A stretch of 6,333 nucleotides of DNA from Gammaproteobacteria bacterium (GTDB lineage Bacteria; Pseudomonadota; Gammaproteobacteria; UBA12402), in assembly GCA_028282395.1 (NCBI GenBank), contig JANQHY010000047.1:1-6333 (forward strand), read 5' to 3'. The translations under genes were made by a program, and so were the position numbers. The notes beneath the pieces were generated by a model. The model did no database searches. It saw only the letters and a program-made list of their open reading frames with translations, and was not told where the DNA came from. Shown one piece after another: positions 6,266 to 6,333 of this stretch. Each line of letters opens with the position of its first letter. Positions within the stretch are counted from its first letter, which is position 1.

Positions 6266-6333
6266 ATGTGTGGCATTGTTGGTGCGATTAGTTTCCAGGA
6301 CACGACAAACTTTCTTCTCGAGGGGCTAAACCG
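6266..6333 (+). CDS. glmS: Glutamine-fructose-6-phosphate aminotransferase (GlmS), 3'-truncated by window edge
   Basis: Only the first 22 codons are visible. They begin MCGIVGAI, the opening of N-terminal-nucleophile glutamine amidotransferases, in which Cys2 becomes the catalytic N-terminus after Met removal. LLEGLNR at 16-22 matches GlmS (usually LLEGL.RLEYRGYDS) better than AsnB or PurF, which share the first residues. GlmS makes glucosamine-6-phosphate from fructose-6-phosphate and glutamine, the entry to UDP-GlcNAc for peptidoglycan and lipopolysaccharide. Its position directly after fba ties amino-sugar supply to the hexose-phosphate pool and suggests it is the fourth gene of the cluster. 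The assignment is good for so short a piece but would be settled by the next 100 bases. Confidence 0.85.
   Translation, partial: MCGIVGAISFQDTTNFLLEGLN

Overview
The window reads as ordinary bacterial chromosome from a gammaproteobacterium. DnaX, Pgk and the PykA-type pyruvate kinase all resemble Escherichia coli-type homologues in motif order. The aldolase is the long class II form (Calvin-cycle subtype). Base composition is moderate, with an AT-rich island between dnaX and pgk. That island carries an effector-like membrane protein and a decayed GIY-YIG nuclease reading frame. Together with the glycolytic gene order, this makes me suspect Legionellales (Coxiella/Legionella relatives), but that placement is inference and no single feature proves it.

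Layout. (1) Bases 1-1176 hold the 3' two-thirds or so of dnaX (clamp-loader tau/gamma subunit), cut by the window edge. (2) Bases 1177-1533 have no intact gene. They hold, on the minus strand, what looks like the frameshifted start of a small GIY-YIG nuclease gene running into the dnaX stop codon. Next to it is a GC-rich hairpin that may belong to a dispersed repeat, followed by a possible promoter for the next gene. (3) Bases 1534-2238 encode an unrecognised 234-residue protein with a soluble N-terminal part and a C-terminal membrane hairpin. (4) Bases 2239-2472 are the leader and probable promoter region of the glycolytic cluster. (5) Bases 2473-6254 carry pgk, pyk and fba, tightly packed on the same strand. 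The start of glmS (6266 onward) follows fba after only 11 bases and runs off the window.

The last four genes form a probable operon. Fba interconverts fructose-1,6-bisphosphate and triose phosphates, Pgk and Pyk are the two ATP-forming steps of lower glycolysis, and GlmS draws off fructose-6-phosphate and glutamine for amino sugars needed in peptidoglycan and LPS. The usual upstream partners gap and tkt are not next to pgk here, and the usual ybaB-recR pair does not follow dnaX. Both departures flank the same accessory island at 1177-2472, so this stretch is the likely rearrangement or insertion point. I see no CRISPR array, rRNA, tRNA or intact mobile element. Nothing in the window is convincingly a new system; the effector-like gene and the decayed nuclease/repeat segment are the parts worth a second look.
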